Source of the DNA: Epinephelus fuscoguttatus
Taxonomy: Eukaryota; Chordata; Actinopteri; Perciformes; Serranidae
DNA length: 64,000 nucleotides
Direction of reading: 5' to 3'
Assembly: GCF_011397635.1 (NCBI RefSeq)
Contig: NC_064756.1
Coordinates: 29,812,996 to 29,876,995, forward strand
Shown here in pieces: positions 49,978 to 59,152 of this stretch. Position 1 is the stretch's first letter, and every line of letters begins with the position of its first letter. The notes beneath the pieces were generated by a model that saw nothing but the letters and a program-made list of their open reading frames with translations, did no database searches and had not been told where the DNA came from. The translations under genes and the position numbers were made by a program.

Positions 49978-52900
49978 TTTTTTGTTGAATATACAACTAA
50001 AAAGTTAATCAATATTTTTATATTATTAACAGATAAAATGACTGTGTATATAAAAAAGGAGATGGTCATAGTGATGAGTCCACAGAGACCTAGGACCTGA
50101 CTCTCCAGTTTTTTTTGAGCCCGGTCTCACTCTGAAGTCGTTGAAATCCTACACTTGGGCAGCGTCAGACACCAACGGAAAAAAGCATCCTTTAACATCA
50201 GCATGATACGGGGCTGAGTGCCATTATAGTTTAACAGGCAGGACAAGGACGAAAGTTAAGGCGGGCAAAAGTTCAAGTGGGGCAGCCCAGAGCAGTGGTG
50301 GATGGGTCCAACAAACGTTGACTTTCACCCGAGAGAGCAGTGCTTGTGTCCCATAAGATTCCAAAGCCAAACCCTGTTCTTTTTTCCTAAACCTAACCAC
50401 ATGCTTTTGTTGTCTAAACCCAACCATGTGTGTTTGGGTTAGGAAGCGTATCTTGAAAGAAGACAATGCATGTAACAAGCAAAACTTGACACGGCGTCTG
50501 AGAATGTCAACAACCAAAGCACCCAGGGTGCCCTGCACATCACATGTGGACGTGGAAAGTCCATGACCAAAACGTCAATATGTGACAAGGTCAGAGTGAG
50601 AATGTGTTGTACTCTTAGCTAGAGCATTTTAGCTTCTTTCCAGCTCATTATTTTGGTTTTCAGACCCATAACCTCCTGTTCTGGTTCACTGTCACCAGTG
50701 TTGTGTTACGCTGCAGTAGGCAGCTGTTTTCAGCGGAAAAACTTTGATTAGTCTGTTTGCTACCTGTTAACTGAACACCTACTAACACCTAACAGACGCA
50801 GTTAGCGACTAAGGGCTCATTTATAATCCCTTTACATACCGAAATTTGATCCGTTTGTTTAATTCTTTGTAACTGTCACTGCCTACATACTTCCATGCGT
50901 CCCTTATGTTGACATCCATCAAGCCGAATCAAAAGTTACCCACAACAACAAATGAGGTGATGGTGAAGGAGGTTATAATAATGGACCTTTTAACAGAGGC
51001 GTGTCCTTACATACATTGCAACATGTGGACAGAAAATTCTTTTCACTATATTACCAATTCATTCAGTTCTGCCAGTTTTTAAAATGTCTCTATTGTGTTG
51101 TGTCTCGCTTGAAATGCTTTACACTGCCCCCGTAAATTTCTGGTGAGACTGCTCCGTTTCATTCATGTCCATAAGCGTTCAGGAAACATGCAAAAATAGA
51201 CAAAGTGAACGCAAAGTACAAACAGAAAGCTCTCTGTGTGTCTGTCTGTATACCTATCTAGCGTTGGGCACAAATGAGCCCTCAAGGGACATAGTGGAGC
51301 ATTTAGCCTAGAGAGTCAGATATGTTCTTTAGGTGCTGGTGGAGACCAAAAACGGAGCTAAAACAGAGTCAATGTTAGACTTAAATTTGGATGGTCAAAT
51401 GGATGCTAATGAGACAATATGTCAATGTTGTATTCACAATTTGTCTCTGCTGCCCCCAAGTGGCAAAAAAAATTAGATTATACAAATTTGAAATGAGCAA
51501 CTATTATATATACCAAATAATTTTTTTTATTTAGCATAATTCATCCCAATGTGACACTTTGCACTTGTAAATGCATGCAACACAATTTATATAAAACTAT
51601 AAAGCAAAACTTAAGCACATACAACCCAAGCTGACATGAAACAGCTACAAACAAAGTTACAAAAACTGGTTCAGCAATGTTCAAGTTCACACCCAGCATG
51701 TTCTGGTTCCCATGTTACATGCGCTGCCTCTAGCACACATGAAGTAACATAATTGGCACAAACAGACCAAGTAAAGACTCTTGTGTGGTGCAACATAATG
51801 CTGATTGTCAGGACCATTTCAATTTGGTCATCAACCTTTTAATGCTCTCAAAATGTTTGTTTTCCTCTCCGCCTTTCAGTTTCAAATTGAGATGCTCCCC
51901 AGTGGGCACAGGCGGCTTATTGGCTGCCTTGCATTTAAAGCAGTTCATCTGAGTTAAGTGTTATTTAGGCACTTTATGCAATGCAGGGCATCCAGATACC
52001 TGCATGGATACAGTGAGTGTGCATACAGCAGGCTGTACGGTAACAATCCCATTAGCACGAGCCAGGCCAGCCAACTCATTTGTCCGTGATACTTTCACAA
52101 CCCACTGAAGTACTGCAGCTTAGGTAATTTCCGAACTGCGGTGATAAAATCTACACATTAACTGTTGGTGTTAACAGATGAAATTTTTTAAGCCAAAGTA
52201 CTTTAACTCGCTTTAAATGTGCGTACCCTTCCGCAACACCCAAGCTCACTCCTCTTACTCATTAGGGATGGTTGGCTATTGTATGACACCATGACTTTTA
52301 TGTATTTGATAATGGACTCTGATCTCGGCTGATTCCCTGTATTAAAGCCTGTAGTTCTCTCAGCTTTGGTTGGACAGCAGCTGGGCCAGACATCTGCTCT
52401 CAGCTGCAGCCCAGCCAACAGATGGGACAGGTGATAAGCCTAAGTCAGCACTCTCCAAAACCCAAGCAGAAGCCCCTCACGGCTTGTGTTTAGCTAACAT
52501 TCAGCTCATCCGGCTCCGGCTTCCTATTCAACAAAAACACCCTGAGCCTCAACCTGATATCTGACTTTTTAATTTGCTGGAAAAAACATTAGTCCTTGTG
52601 AAAGAATAACTCTTCTCGCCTTTCTTCCTGCTCTTTAGCGAGGCCAAATGTGACCATTAAAGCAAGGATGGTACAAGAAGGAGGAAGCGAGTTGTGGGTG
52701 GTCTCTTGCATTTCATCTGGAGGGAGACCTGACGCTGACATCTCCTTGGCTTTGAACACCGACAAAGAGCTGCAGAGGGAGGACAGCCCAGACTCAGACA
52801 TGCAAACGAGCTCAGTCCTCCTCCCGGCAACCGAGTATGAGGGGCAGAATGTCACCTGTTTGTTTGACCACCCCAAATTTGCACACAAAGAGTCACGAGT

Positions 52901-55900
52901 CATAACACTGCCATCTTTTTGTGAGTACAATCAGTGTTTCACATTTGATAAGCTCTGCTGGTGCTCATGAGGTAGACGTTGCAGAAAAGAGAAATGTGGT
53001 TTCTATTCTGCAGCTTTATCCAGAGTTCAGCTGTTGAACTCAAAGCTGGAAAGCAACAGCGATGACTTCCAAGGCACTGAATTTTTGGAGCTGCAGGAAG
53101 GACAGAGTGACGTCGTCATCAGCCTGCAGATCACGGGGAATGTGCCACGTTTCAATGCTACCTGCAAAAAGTAAGACATATTAGGTGATGTAAAGTCTGG
53201 CAACTTCTAAGATGTTATTGTCTCTCTCTTGCTATGAGCGTCTTTTTCTCTTGGAGAAAAAAATGAAAAGAGGAAACATATTGACAGAAGCAGGTAACAT
53301 CAATGCTACTTTTTTTCTTGTGTGCATGGGTACTGAAACAAGCTACGTACATTGTGGAGGATGTGGTAACACATTTGGTGGCACTAAACCACAAGTGATA
53401 GACAGCAGGAACCAGATTTAGACATGTTTCCTGATTGAAAAAAACAGTCATATCTTTAATATTGGTAAAACCTTAAAACTGAAGCATGTATTTCCCTCCA
53501 GAGATGATGGGCCCTTGCCTGAGGGTGTGGAGCTGGTTGGCAGTAACCTCACAGTGAAGGGTCCCGTGGAGCATCAGCATGCCGGCCTGTACGAATGCGC
53601 CTTCTCGTATCGCCATCTTGAAGCGATGCTGAAGTTAAATGTCACAGTGAAACCTCATGTCGTACAGCCTGGTGGGTGAAACTCTTTGCATCTGTTTGTT
53701 TTAAGACTTTCGTGGCTACATGTTGAATTTTTATCGTCTTACTGTGAAATAGTGATGTGAAACTTTATTTTCTGCTCAGTTCCTCCCACAATACGACTTG
53801 ATTCGAAGACTGAAGATGGACACAGAGTGATTGAGTGCTCAGCAGTTGATGCTGTTCCTGCAGCCAACATGTCCTGGCTTCTACCAGAGGGTGTGTCTGG
53901 AGTCTCTTGGTTCAATTTCACTTCTCATAATGGAAGCCACTCTGTCAGGGGAGTTTTACTCCTCCCTGCCTGCTCGCCTTGGGAGCTCACTGCAGAGTGT
54001 GTGATAAATCACCCTGCGTTTGAGGAGCCAGAGAACAGAAGCATAACCCTCCCTCTTTGCGGTATGTTCAACAAATCAAGCAATGGATAATTTTGTCTGA
54101 GTAGCGGACATATTTGGATGTATGAGCGCCACAGATTTTTATCTTTCTCTCAAAAGAAACCTTTCGCTTCCTGTTAACTTCTGTTCTCACGCAGCTCGCC
54201 CAAACATCACCATCGACTCCAGCACTGAGTGGAAAGACGGTGACGAGTACACAAAGGTGGACTGCTCTGTGACCAGTGTTGACCCTGCAGCAAACATAAC
54301 CTGGCATGTTGGAAACAAAGACAACAGCATCAGTTATGTGTCAGAGATTAAAGTCCAGGCTGATGGTTTGGTATCGGCCCGTGGCTCTGCGTACTTCTTG
54401 TCCTCTTTGTATTCTGGTCAGAATGTGACCTGCATGGTGGAGCATCTGAGCCTGGAGGCACCAGAAAAAAGAACAATACACATTCTTGTGCACAGTACGT
54501 TATTTCTTTCTTTGAGATATTTCTCTCTGTGACTCACGCAGCTGCTCATCCCCTTCCTGTCACCCCTTGTTTTCTTTTTCAGAAGCCCCTGTGCTGAGTG
54601 TGTCTGTGGTGAGGCAGCAGGACTCTCCCTTTTGGCTGGCAGTGTGTGACTGCAGAGGGGAGGGTGCCGGGACGAACCTCGCCTGGGTCCTTCCCGAAAA
54701 TGCCAAAGGCCAAACATCCCTGAACTCAGAGTATGAAGGGCGTGTCCGCAAAGCTAGGCTGACTTATCAGTTTCCACTGGCTCTTCATGAGGGACAGGAC
54801 CTGACCTGTGTGTACCAGTTTGAACATGGAGCCACAGAGAAGAAGACCATTCGTATTCCTAAATACCGTGAGTTTAACAGAAACAAGATTACATGAAATG
54901 TAGTATAACACATCAATGCACTCAGATAACCAAAGATACAAAGTTCGTCTTCAAATTTCATTTGACTTTTCTGCAGATATCTCTTCTGTGAGAGTCTTAA
55001 ACCACACGACTCCTCTGCAAACCCGCTACGGTGGTGAAACCATCACACACAGACTGACTCTCCAGGAAAATCATCGCAACCAGAGAGTACTGCTCCGTGT
55101 CGAAGGCAACGTGCCAGAGTACGACCTCAGCTGTAAAAGGTGGACTGTCTTTTATTATCTTCCACCTAATAATCATGGGCAAGCACCTGTACACACTGTG
55201 GGCTGCACAGTTCTCTCTATTTAAAGGAGCTAACACATTCAGAGAGTTAAGAATATCAGTCTGAAGATGTCAACTGGATTGTTTCCGTAACATTAGTATC
55301 ATCCAGCATCACTTTGACCTTAAAGTATAAGTTTAGAGATATTATATGTTTTCCAGTCATCAGCAATTCCCATGAAAAGACCAAAATGAATTGATCATCA
55401 GTGTAGCCAAAGCCTGACACAACTTATTCCTCTGTACCACAGCCCCTCGTTGTATTAAATTGTAGGCACTGTTTACTTTGAATCAGTTCCACAAACACAC
55501 CCTGCTATAAATACTCACTGGAGCACCGAATGTGTATTAATCCACAGCTGAAAATAGCCCCAACCAATGCACATGTACTTCTGGCACATGTGTAGCCTCT
55601 GCTAAAATGTACAGTGCCCAGCTGATTTAGCAAATTACTGAACCTTCTATAGGGGCCAGGGTGTTGGATTTAGTGGCATCTAACAGTGAGGGTGCACAAC
55701 TAAAACTTCTCCCGTGTGCCAAGCATGTAGGAGAAATATGGTGGCAGACACGGGAACAGGAAAATGCAAAAACACAAGAATGTCCCTATCTAGAGTCAGT
55801 GTTTGATTTGTCCGTTCTGGGCTACTGTAGAACAACATGGCAAACCCTGTGCAAGAGGACCCGCTCCATACGTAGATATAAAAGGCTCATTTTAAGGTAA

Positions 55901-58109
55901 ATACAACAATTTTTATTCTCAGGTTATTAAAAACTACTGAACACATAGTTATGAAGATGATATACGATATCTGCCAATGCATGCCTCTTAATTCTACACA
56001 GTGGGCCTTTAATACAAATTAAATTTCATGTTTGTTGTGCAGTTTTGAACATTTATGTCTATAGGAGACGCAGATGGAGTTAGAGCAGATAGAGGAAGGA
56101 AGTCAGGCACTCTTGTGAGATGGACCAATAAGAATAATACAAAATAACCCCTTAAAGACAAACTCAGTTAAAAGTCACTTGTGTTTCAGGAGAGATGGCT
56201 CATACGTCGGCTCATACGTCCGAATGGAAGGGCATGCAATGGTCTTCCAGTCGGAGCTCACAGAGGCGGATGAAGGCCTGTACACCTGCCAGGCGTCCTT
56301 CTATCACCACACAGCCACTGTCAACATTCTCGTGGAGGTCATGAGCAAGGACAGACAGTTTGGTGAGAACTTACCAACCTTGCTTATCTTGTGTTTTCCA
56401 TCTGCACTCAGACCGGCATGTTTGCCGAAGACAATCAGATCATATCAGCATGCTGACGTAGGTTTTCTGTTTCAAAATGAGAAGACTTGCTTAATATTTG
56501 TGGCTTTGACAATTTTATTGTCTGTGTGTTTCAGCACTTGTGGCCATTATCTGCATGTCTTCGGCCTTTGCCATGATCCTCATCCTCGTCGTCACCCTCT
56601 GGGTGTGCTGGTGAGTTAAATGCCTCCACAGGTGACAGGTTGGAGCTCGGCAGGTGATGTGTTGACGGGTAAATGAGGCCAACGCTGTCGGTGGCACACA
56701 ATACGAGACAAACAGGATGCACAGATCGTTAACCCAACTCACCAAAACCAAAGTATTATATTCACAAACAGGAAGCGATGTGGCTGAAGCAGACAGGTGC
56801 CTCTGCCACCGCAGCCCTGCTTGTAGACAGGTAGAAAATGTTCCCTCTGTCAGTAACGTAAACAGATTTATTTTCCAGTTTCCTGCTATGGCTTTTAGCA
56901 GCGTTACTTCTGGCACTCTCTGCAGCAGACTGCTGCTTGTTGGCACATTATCATCAATGCCACATTGCAAAAGCGAAGGTAAAAGATTCAGAAAGTCCAC
57001 ATGAAGTTATTAGTGTAATGAAATCCAAACTGCTATTCATCAGTGCGAAAAATCTACAAATCCATTTCTTAATTTTATTGCTGTTGGAAAAAATCAGTGA
57101 GTCACTCGTCTTTTACGACTGATGTGGGATATCTGTCACGATCTGAGAACTGTTTATGGTTTCTGCCTGCAGAAGTTTCCACATTTTCACATTTGCTGCC
57201 AAATCTAACTTCTCTGAAGAATGTTTGTCAGGATCCGATCAGGCCCTGCTGTGAGTAAAGCTGCACTGTGCAGCACAGCAGAGGTTCAGAAGCTATTTCA
57301 ATAGACCTGGCACTCCGGTCAGAACATTTGGTCAAGGTGCCATTGCTTGACAGAGCCTCGGTCCCATTATCCCTTGCTCCAGTGGGAAGGTCCTGTCAGG
57401 CTAATTTGGGAAGGTCAGTCACACAGCGTACAACAAGCGTACACAAGAAAACATGACTCCCCGGGAGAAATGCTATTTTGGGACCAACGTCAACCTCCCC
57501 TCTCCCTTCTCCAGTAGTGGGGACACATTTTGACAACTGCAGGTCATCATTGGGGTGATGTCACCGAGGTCATAATGTACAAAGTGAGCTGCTGCTTCTG
57601 ACATCAGAGATCAATGATGAGGACTTGGGCCACCACTTGTCTCCATTCATATTCCTGTAACATAATACATTCACACCTGCAACTTGCCTATTTGAGCTGA
57701 ACTCAGCGTCAGATTAAGTCACAGTGCCATCTAGTGGTGCTGTTCAGCCCTACAAGCTGCTTTAAAAAATTCAAAACATGATTTATACACAAATCTCTTT
57801 TGTTTTACAGCAAAGGATGTTGCAGGAAACAACACAAGGTAAGACTAAATTCAGTTAACATGCAAGTTTACTTTGCTTTCAGAAATGTGTTTATAAATCC
57901 TGTAAACATATCTTGTTTTTCTGGTTTCTCAACTTGTTTTATTCTCTCTATATAATCAGCAGCGGGAGTCCCTCTCAGCATTGACATCTCTGATGCAAGA
58001 GCCCGGCTCTCCTGAGGTGAAGAAGCCAGCAGTGGAGAATGGCGACAGTAAGGAATATGCTCAGCTGGTCAGTTACTCCATCGTCATTGATGTCAAGAGT
58101 ACAGTGTGA
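45790..58109 (+). CDS. Eight-Ig-domain nectin/PVR-like type I receptor with ITIM tail (14 exons, complete)
   Basis: The name is not known to me; it is a cell-surface receptor related to nectins. Exons are 45790-45856, 48684-49013, 49101-49409, 52639-52920, 53014-53170, 53502-53671, 53780-54061, 54195-54494, 54583-54867, 54977-55139, 56190-56362, 56535-56610, 57811-57838 and 57960-58109. All phases join, giving 923 residues. Order: signal peptide (1-20), Ig V (about 23-132), C1 (133-235), C1 (236-329), split Ig (330-438), three C1 (439-532, 533-632, 633-727), split Ig (728-839), membrane span (about 840-864), tail (865-923). About 17 N-glycosylation sequons fit an extracellular role. The tail has a canonical ITIM (VSYSIV, Tyr913) and a YAQL (Tyr907), suggesting inhibitory SHP-type signalling. 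Its head-to-tail neighbour is nectin3. Ligand and cell type are unknown. Alternatives are a fish CD96-like gene or a nectin3 tandem duplicate. Confidence 0.85.
45857..48683. other. Intron 1 of the eight-Ig receptor gene
   Basis: A 2.8-kb phase-1 intron. It holds a minus-oriented piece of the gagatatttcagtc repeat (about 47335-47430) and a dispersed repeat starting near 47622 (ctagttgttcccaacctagg). A 51-bp part of that repeat is copied at 49891. Nothing else is recognised. Confidence 0.65.
47622..47672. repeat. 51-bp segment with an exact inverted copy at 49891-49941
   Basis: Starts actgtctaacctagttgttc and ends ctctcactagggg. All 51 positions are complementary to 49891-49941, while sequence just outside differs completely. 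Confidence 0.9.
48684..49013 (+). CDS. Eight-Ig receptor exon 2: Ig V-type domain 1
   Basis: A 330-bp exon, phase 1 to 1. NVTGVLGEDVYLSC gives the B-strand cysteine, AEWRRQ the C-strand tryptophan, and VEAEGEYICEF the F-strand GxYxC. The T(F/Y)P motif that follows the last cysteine in most nectin-type V domains is absent (CEFESEEEYYSD), so its binding surface differs from classic nectins. Confidence 0.88.
49101..49409 (+). CDS. Eight-Ig receptor exon 3: C1-type Ig domain 2
   Basis: A 309-bp exon, phase 1 to 1. VSCSAVGGRPVPRISWLVGG and DSVTCVVQHLTLPNPK are close to nectin domain 2. The donor is gtaagc after an A (caccaca...cctaca). Confidence 0.88.
49410..52638. other. Intron 3 of the eight-Ig receptor gene
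   Basis: A 3.2-kb intron with (TA)n tracts and the 51-bp inverted copy. At about 51343-51385 a segment ggtggagaccaaaaacggag also occurs at 21190 (ggtggagaccaaaaacagag). No exon is supportable. Confidence 0.6.
49859..49972. repeat. (TA)16 - 51-bp insert - (TA)16 structure
   Basis: Two TA tracts of 32 nt each (49859-49890 and 49941-49972, counting the shared T) bracket an exact inverted copy of 47622-47672. All lie within introns of one gene. Confidence 0.9.
52639..52920 (+). CDS. Eight-Ig receptor exon 4: C1-type Ig domain 3
   Basis: A 282-bp exon, phase 1 to 1. RPNVTIKARM, VVSCISSGGRPDADISLALN and QNVTCLFDHPKF are visible. The core tryptophan of strand C is replaced by leucine (DISLAL), while both cysteines remain. 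Confidence 0.85.
53014..53170 (+). CDS. Eight-Ig receptor exon 5: first half of split Ig domain 4
   Basis: A 157-bp exon, phase 1 in and phase 2 out (gtaaga). It reads DVVISLQITGNVPRFNATCK up to the splice. Aligned to nectin3 domain 3a ([19 protein letters not shown]), the B-strand cysteine is a serine and the C-strand tryptophan is a cysteine. Confidence 0.82.
53502..53671 (+). CDS. Eight-Ig receptor exon 6: second half of split Ig domain 4
   Basis: A 170-bp exon, phase 2 to 1. DDGPLPEGVELVGSNLTVKG then HAGLYECAFSYRHLEAMLKL. The LPEGVE stretch just after the intron corresponds to MPEGVE in nectin3 exon 10210-10361, which supports a common origin. Confidence 0.85.
53780..54061 (+). CDS. Eight-Ig receptor exon 7: C1-type Ig domain 5
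   Basis: A 282-bp exon, phase 1 to 1. VIECSAVDAVPAANMSWLLP and LTAECVINHPAFEEPENRSI. The layout is like domains 2, 3, 6 and 7, with both cysteines and tryptophan. Confidence 0.87.
54195..54494 (+). CDS. Eight-Ig receptor exon 8: C1-type Ig domain 6
   Basis: A 300-bp exon, phase 1 to 1. RPNITIDSSTEWKDGDEY, KVDCSVTSVDPAANITWHVG and GQNVTCMVEHLSLEAPEKRT. The donor is gtacgt. Confidence 0.87.
54583..54867 (+). CDS. Eight-Ig receptor exon 9: C1-type Ig domain 7
   Basis: A 285-bp exon, phase 1 to 1. FWLAVCDCRGEGAGTNLAWV carries an extra cysteine two residues after the B-strand one. DLTCVYQFEHGATEKK supplies the F strand. Confidence 0.86.
54977..55139 (+). CDS. Eight-Ig receptor exon 10: first half of split Ig domain 8
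   Basis: A 163-bp exon, phase 1 to 2. RVLLRVEGNVPEYDLSCKR repeats the GNVP...CK pattern of exon 5, again with no B-strand cysteine and a cysteine at the tryptophan position. Its donor gtggac is weak. Reading through gives about 29 extra residues before a TAA at about 55222. Confidence 0.8.
55140..56189. other. Intron splitting Ig domain 8 of the eight-Ig receptor
   Basis: A 1.05-kb phase-2 intron with a weak donor. It contains the dispersed repeat also seen at 6460-6560 (here about 55380-55450) and a diverged copy of the 30260-type MITE. Confidence 0.65.
55650..56013. mobile_element. MITE, third copy of the 30260 family, diverged
   Basis: agggtgttggatttagtggc at the left and aattctacacagtgggcctt at the right match the inverted ends of the 30260 element. 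Internal ccctatctagagtcagtgtt and tctgggctactgtagaa are shared with copies 1 and 2. Confidence 0.55.
56190..56362 (+). CDS. Eight-Ig receptor exon 11: second half of split Ig domain 8
   Basis: A 173-bp exon, phase 2 to 1. RDGSYVGSYVRMEGHAMVFQ then EADEGLYTCQASFYHHTATV. It pairs with exon 10 across a 1.05-kb intron that contains a MITE copy. Confidence 0.83.
56535..56610 (+). CDS. Eight-Ig receptor exon 12: membrane span
   Basis: A 76-bp exon, phase 1 to 2. It encodes LVAIICMSSAFAMILILVVT then LWVC, a single hydrophobic helix. Confidence 0.85.
56611..57810. other. Intron between membrane-span exon and cytoplasmic mini-exon
   Basis: A 1.2-kb intron with no recognised element or exon. Confidence 0.55.
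57811..57838 (+). CDS. Eight-Ig receptor exon 13: cytoplasmic juxtamembrane mini-exon
   Basis: A 28-bp exon between ttgttttacag and gtaaga, phase 2 to 0. It encodes KGCCRKQHK, a basic stop-transfer segment with paired cysteines that could be palmitoylated. Confidence 0.75.
57960..58109 (+). CDS. Eight-Ig receptor exon 14: cytoplasmic tail and stop
   Basis: A 150-bp coding part, phase 0, stop TGA at 58107-58109. QRESLSALTSLMQEPGSPEV, then KEYAQLVSYSIVIDVKSTV. VSYSIV fits the ITIM consensus [SIVL]xYxx[ILV]. YAQL, six residues earlier, has lysine at -2 and so is only partial. Confidence 0.82.
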   Translation, partial: QRESLSALTSLMQEPGSPEVKKPAVENGDSKEYAQLVSYSIVIDVKSTV

Positions 58110-58374
58110 AGATGAGACAGCTTTGGATTCAACCTTCTGCTTTACATTGTGCGCAAACTGGATATGAAGGTTTACTGAAACTGCAGCTTTTTTTAACAAG
58201 TTCAGCATTAGAAGTGAAATAATCCTGTTTACATTCTGAAATATCTGTTCTTTTTAAGATTTTTTTTTACTTTGATGGATTTGCATTAGTTTTTAAATGC
58301 ATTATTTTTGCACTTTTTCATTTTACTTGAATTCTGTACTGTTTTTATGCACATTGTATTTTCCACTATTTGTC

Positions 58375-58380
58375 AATAAA
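58375..58380 (+). terminator. Polyadenylation signal (AATAAA) of the eight-Ig receptor gene
   Basis: AATAAA in tgtcaataaagtcaccac, 266 bp after the stop codon in a T-rich 3' UTR. It is followed by tgttttgtttaatgtg, a plausible downstream T/G element. Confidence 0.7.
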
Positions 58381-58793
58381 GTCACCACAATTAACTTTTT
58401 CCACAAATTTACTGTTTTGTTTAATGTGCTACCATATGACTGAACTACAACAAACATGTAGTAGAGATGACTGACTGGTGGCTGTGACTTTATCTTCACA
58501 CCATCTGCCCTTGTGTTATCTTTGGTCGACTAAATCAGTGAGAGCCATCTGCTGTGACAACCAAAGTTGCTCTATAAATAAATTCTCATGTACCATATGA
58601 TCGAGATGGAGACACACTCATCTTCAGCTCATCTGCCCACATTCGGTTGCAGTGTTGTTACACCCTCTTGTGGCAAATTATTACACACACATACACACAA
58701 CACAGTGAGTCAGGATTTACCCCTTCATGTGGTGATGGAGTAATCACAGAGATGAGTTCCCGACTGGGAAAAATGGTTCATGGTAATAAAGTT

Positions 58794-58799
58794 TTTATT
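58794..58799 (-). terminator. rrp8: Candidate polyadenylation signal (AATAAA, minus strand) of rrp8
   Basis: The plus strand reads tttatt, so the minus strand has AATAAA about 600 nt beyond the rrp8 stop. It faces the signal of the convergent gene at 58375, leaving about 0.4 kb between the two. Confidence 0.45.
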
Positions 58800-59122
58800 A
58801 ATTCACATATTGCATGTGACGTAAATCAAAAATATGACATAATAAAATTTCAGTGTGGTTTAGTGCCACACATCTGTTCTTTACTACAAAAAAATTTAAT
58901 ACAATCAGTGCTCCTGTGTGTCAAACAGTCATGAGGCAGTTTTAAGTGTTTTGCAAAACAATCTTAACATTTACACAACTCGTTTTCTCATGAAATTTGC
59001 TGAACTGATGACCTGTGTATAACGAGTCATCCAAACACTGATGTAGGTTTTTATTCCAACAAAACACCACACAGGGTTATATTCCTGATCAGCAAATCGT
59101 AAGCCAGAGAAAGGAAACATAG

Positions 59123-59152
59123 AAGGAAGGAAGGAAGGAAGGAAGGAAGGAA
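59123..59152. repeat. (AAGG)n microsatellite
   Basis: About seven GGAA/AAGG units, likely within the rrp8 3' UTR. Confidence 0.9.

Noticed and set aside
49839..50100. Frames with IYIYIY runs
   Set aside because: Translation of the (TA) tracts.
45790..58109. Calling this gene CD96, TIGIT or nectin-4 outright
   Set aside because: Position fits CD96, but the domain number, lack of stalk and divergent V domain do not allow a firm orthology call from sequence alone.
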